The notes beneath the pieces are model-generated. The model had not been told where the DNA came from. It saw only the letters and a program-made list of their open reading frames with translations, and did no database searches. The translations under genes and the position numbers were made by a program. Positions 5,583 to 6,368 of a stretch of DNA of 6,368 nt are shown here, one piece after another; position 1 is the first letter of the stretch, and every line of letters starts with the position of its first letter. The DNA is from an uncultured Dictyoglomus sp. (GTDB taxonomy: Bacteria > Dictyoglomota > Dictyoglomia > Dictyoglomales > Dictyoglomaceae): positions 1 through 6,368 of the forward strand of contig CALHTV010000082.1 in NCBI GenBank assembly GCA_938039765.1, written 5' to 3'.

Positions 5583-6368
5583 ATGGAAATAAGGTCTGTT
5601 AATAAGAAAAGTCTTCGGCCAAAAATAAGAAAAACCATTCAGAAGCTAATTTCCGATTTAAAACAGAAAACTCATTTCATCTTGGTAATTTTTGTTATTA
5701 TAGATCTCTTAATCTTAAGCTTAGACTTTATATTTATTCCCCCATTAAAGGTAGGCGATACTGCTCCTAAAGATATTATAGCTACGCGTACAGTAATATA
5801 TAGAGATGAAGAAGAAACAGAAAGAATTAAGAATCTAATTCTTTCCCAATTTAAGCCCATTTACTCTATAGATCAAAACATAACTCTACAAGTTTTAACT
5901 AGATTATCTGAAATCTTTATATCCAATTCTAAACATCCAGAAATTTACAGATATTTCTCCTCTTTTCCTCTCTCTACGATAAATACTTTAAGAAAAAGAA
6001 TAGAAAATTGGATCATAGAGAACTATACAAGGGGAATAAAAGAGGAAGAAGTTAACAACAAAAAACAAGAATTTGTAAAATATCTAGTTAATGATCTCAA
6101 GATTCCACAATATGTGGCTATAGAACTTAGTAATTATCTAATAATGCCTAATGCATTTATAAATCTTAAGGAAACAGAGACTCAGAAATCAGAATTAGCA
6201 AGATCTATTAAGCCTATTGAAAGAATAATATCCAGAGGAGAATTAATTCTTCGAAAAGGAGAAAAAGTAACAAAAGAAAAATTCTTTATCTTAGAAGCCT
6301 TAGGATATACTCTCTCTTCTAGGAATATTCTTAGATTTTTAAGTTTGTTTTTATTAATAATTATTTTA
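5583..6368 (+). CDS. pgpH: 7TM-HD family membrane protein (PgpH/YqfF), N-terminal part
   Basis: The first 262 codons of a gene running past the right edge. The family's characterised members (Listeria PgpH) are membrane phosphodiesterases that hydrolyse c-di-AMP through a cytoplasmic HD domain, which lies outside this window. Seen here: a basic cytoplasmic N-terminus (1-31), one transmembrane segment (about 32-52), then the extracellular 7TMR-HDED domain. Its start, VGDTAPKDIIATRTVIYRD (57-75), is characteristic, as is the end RGELILRKGEKVTKEKFFIL (218-237) with LEALGY. A second transmembrane segment begins near 248. The start ATG 5583 is the only possible one, since TAA at 5568-5570 closes the frame upstream and no start codon lies between. 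No Shine-Dalgarno is close. It is transcribed away from the tRNA-Gln operon. The family call is firm; c-di-AMP hydrolysis is inferred, because the catalytic domain cannot be seen. Confidence 0.9.
   Translation, partial: MEIRSVNKKSLRPKIRKTIQKLISDLKQKTHFILVIFVIIDLLILSLDFIFIPPLKVGDTAPKDIIATRTVIYRDEEETERIKNLILSQFKPIYSIDQNITLQVLTRLSEIFISNSKHPEIYRYFSSFPLSTINTLRKRIENWIIENYTRGIKEEEVNNKKQEFVKYLVNDLKIPQYVAIELSNYLIMPNAFINLKETETQKSELARSIKPIERIISRGELILRKGEKVTKEKFFILEALGYTLSSRNILRFLSLFLLIIIL

Noticed and set aside
5564..5592. Tiny upstream open frames (ATG 5564, three codons; ATG 5575, five codons) before pgpH
   Set aside because: The first has AGAGGT 6 bases upstream and looks like a leader peptide, but it overlaps the predicted -10. 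Both are too short to support without a mapped start site.
5672..5860. Open frame of 62 codons on the minus strand
   Set aside because: It lies opposite the pgpH coding sequence, which shows clear family motifs over this stretch.

Overview
The window is an AT-rich bacterial chromosome segment with almost no non-coding DNA. It holds one long leftward (minus-strand) operon and the start of one divergent rightward gene. The AT-richness, the heavy use of AGA for arginine, the Lys/Glu/Ile-rich proteins and the gene set suggest a thermophilic, Gram-positive-like or deep-branching anaerobe. Dictyoglomus is my best guess for the genus, but that is inference from general character and not from a marker gene.

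Layout of the minus strand, in order of transcription: a consensus-like promoter (5560-5532), tRNA-Gln(UUG) with encoded CCA (5519-5444), a C-terminally short GlmU (5415-4501), prs for PRPP synthase (4494-3553), the bL25/Ctc ribosomal protein (3528-2902), a DegV-family fatty-acid-binding protein (2874-2023), a Ycf45/SpoIIIAA-like AAA ATPase with an R3H domain (2014-467), and tmk for thymidylate kinase (464 to beyond the left edge). Gaps between the protein genes are 2 to 27 bases and no intrinsic terminator is visible, so one transcription unit is likely. The glmU-prs-ctc order is the classic Bacillus/Clostridium order. What follows it here (degV, R3H ATPase, tmk) differs from the Bacillus order, where pth follows.

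On the plus strand, from 5583 to the right edge, lies the N-terminal part of a 7TM-HD protein of the PgpH/YqfF family, whose characterised members are membrane c-di-AMP phosphodiesterases. Its predicted promoter overlaps the tRNA-operon promoter head-on and would give a nearly leaderless mRNA.

The operon joins precursor supply (PRPP, UDP-GlcNAc, dTDP) to translation parts (tRNA-Gln, the 5S-rRNA-binding bL25), a growth-linked combination. I see no mobile element, CRISPR array or clear new system. The points most worth a second look are the GlmU without its acetyltransferase domain, the unusual active-site loops of Prs, and the overlapping divergent promoters.
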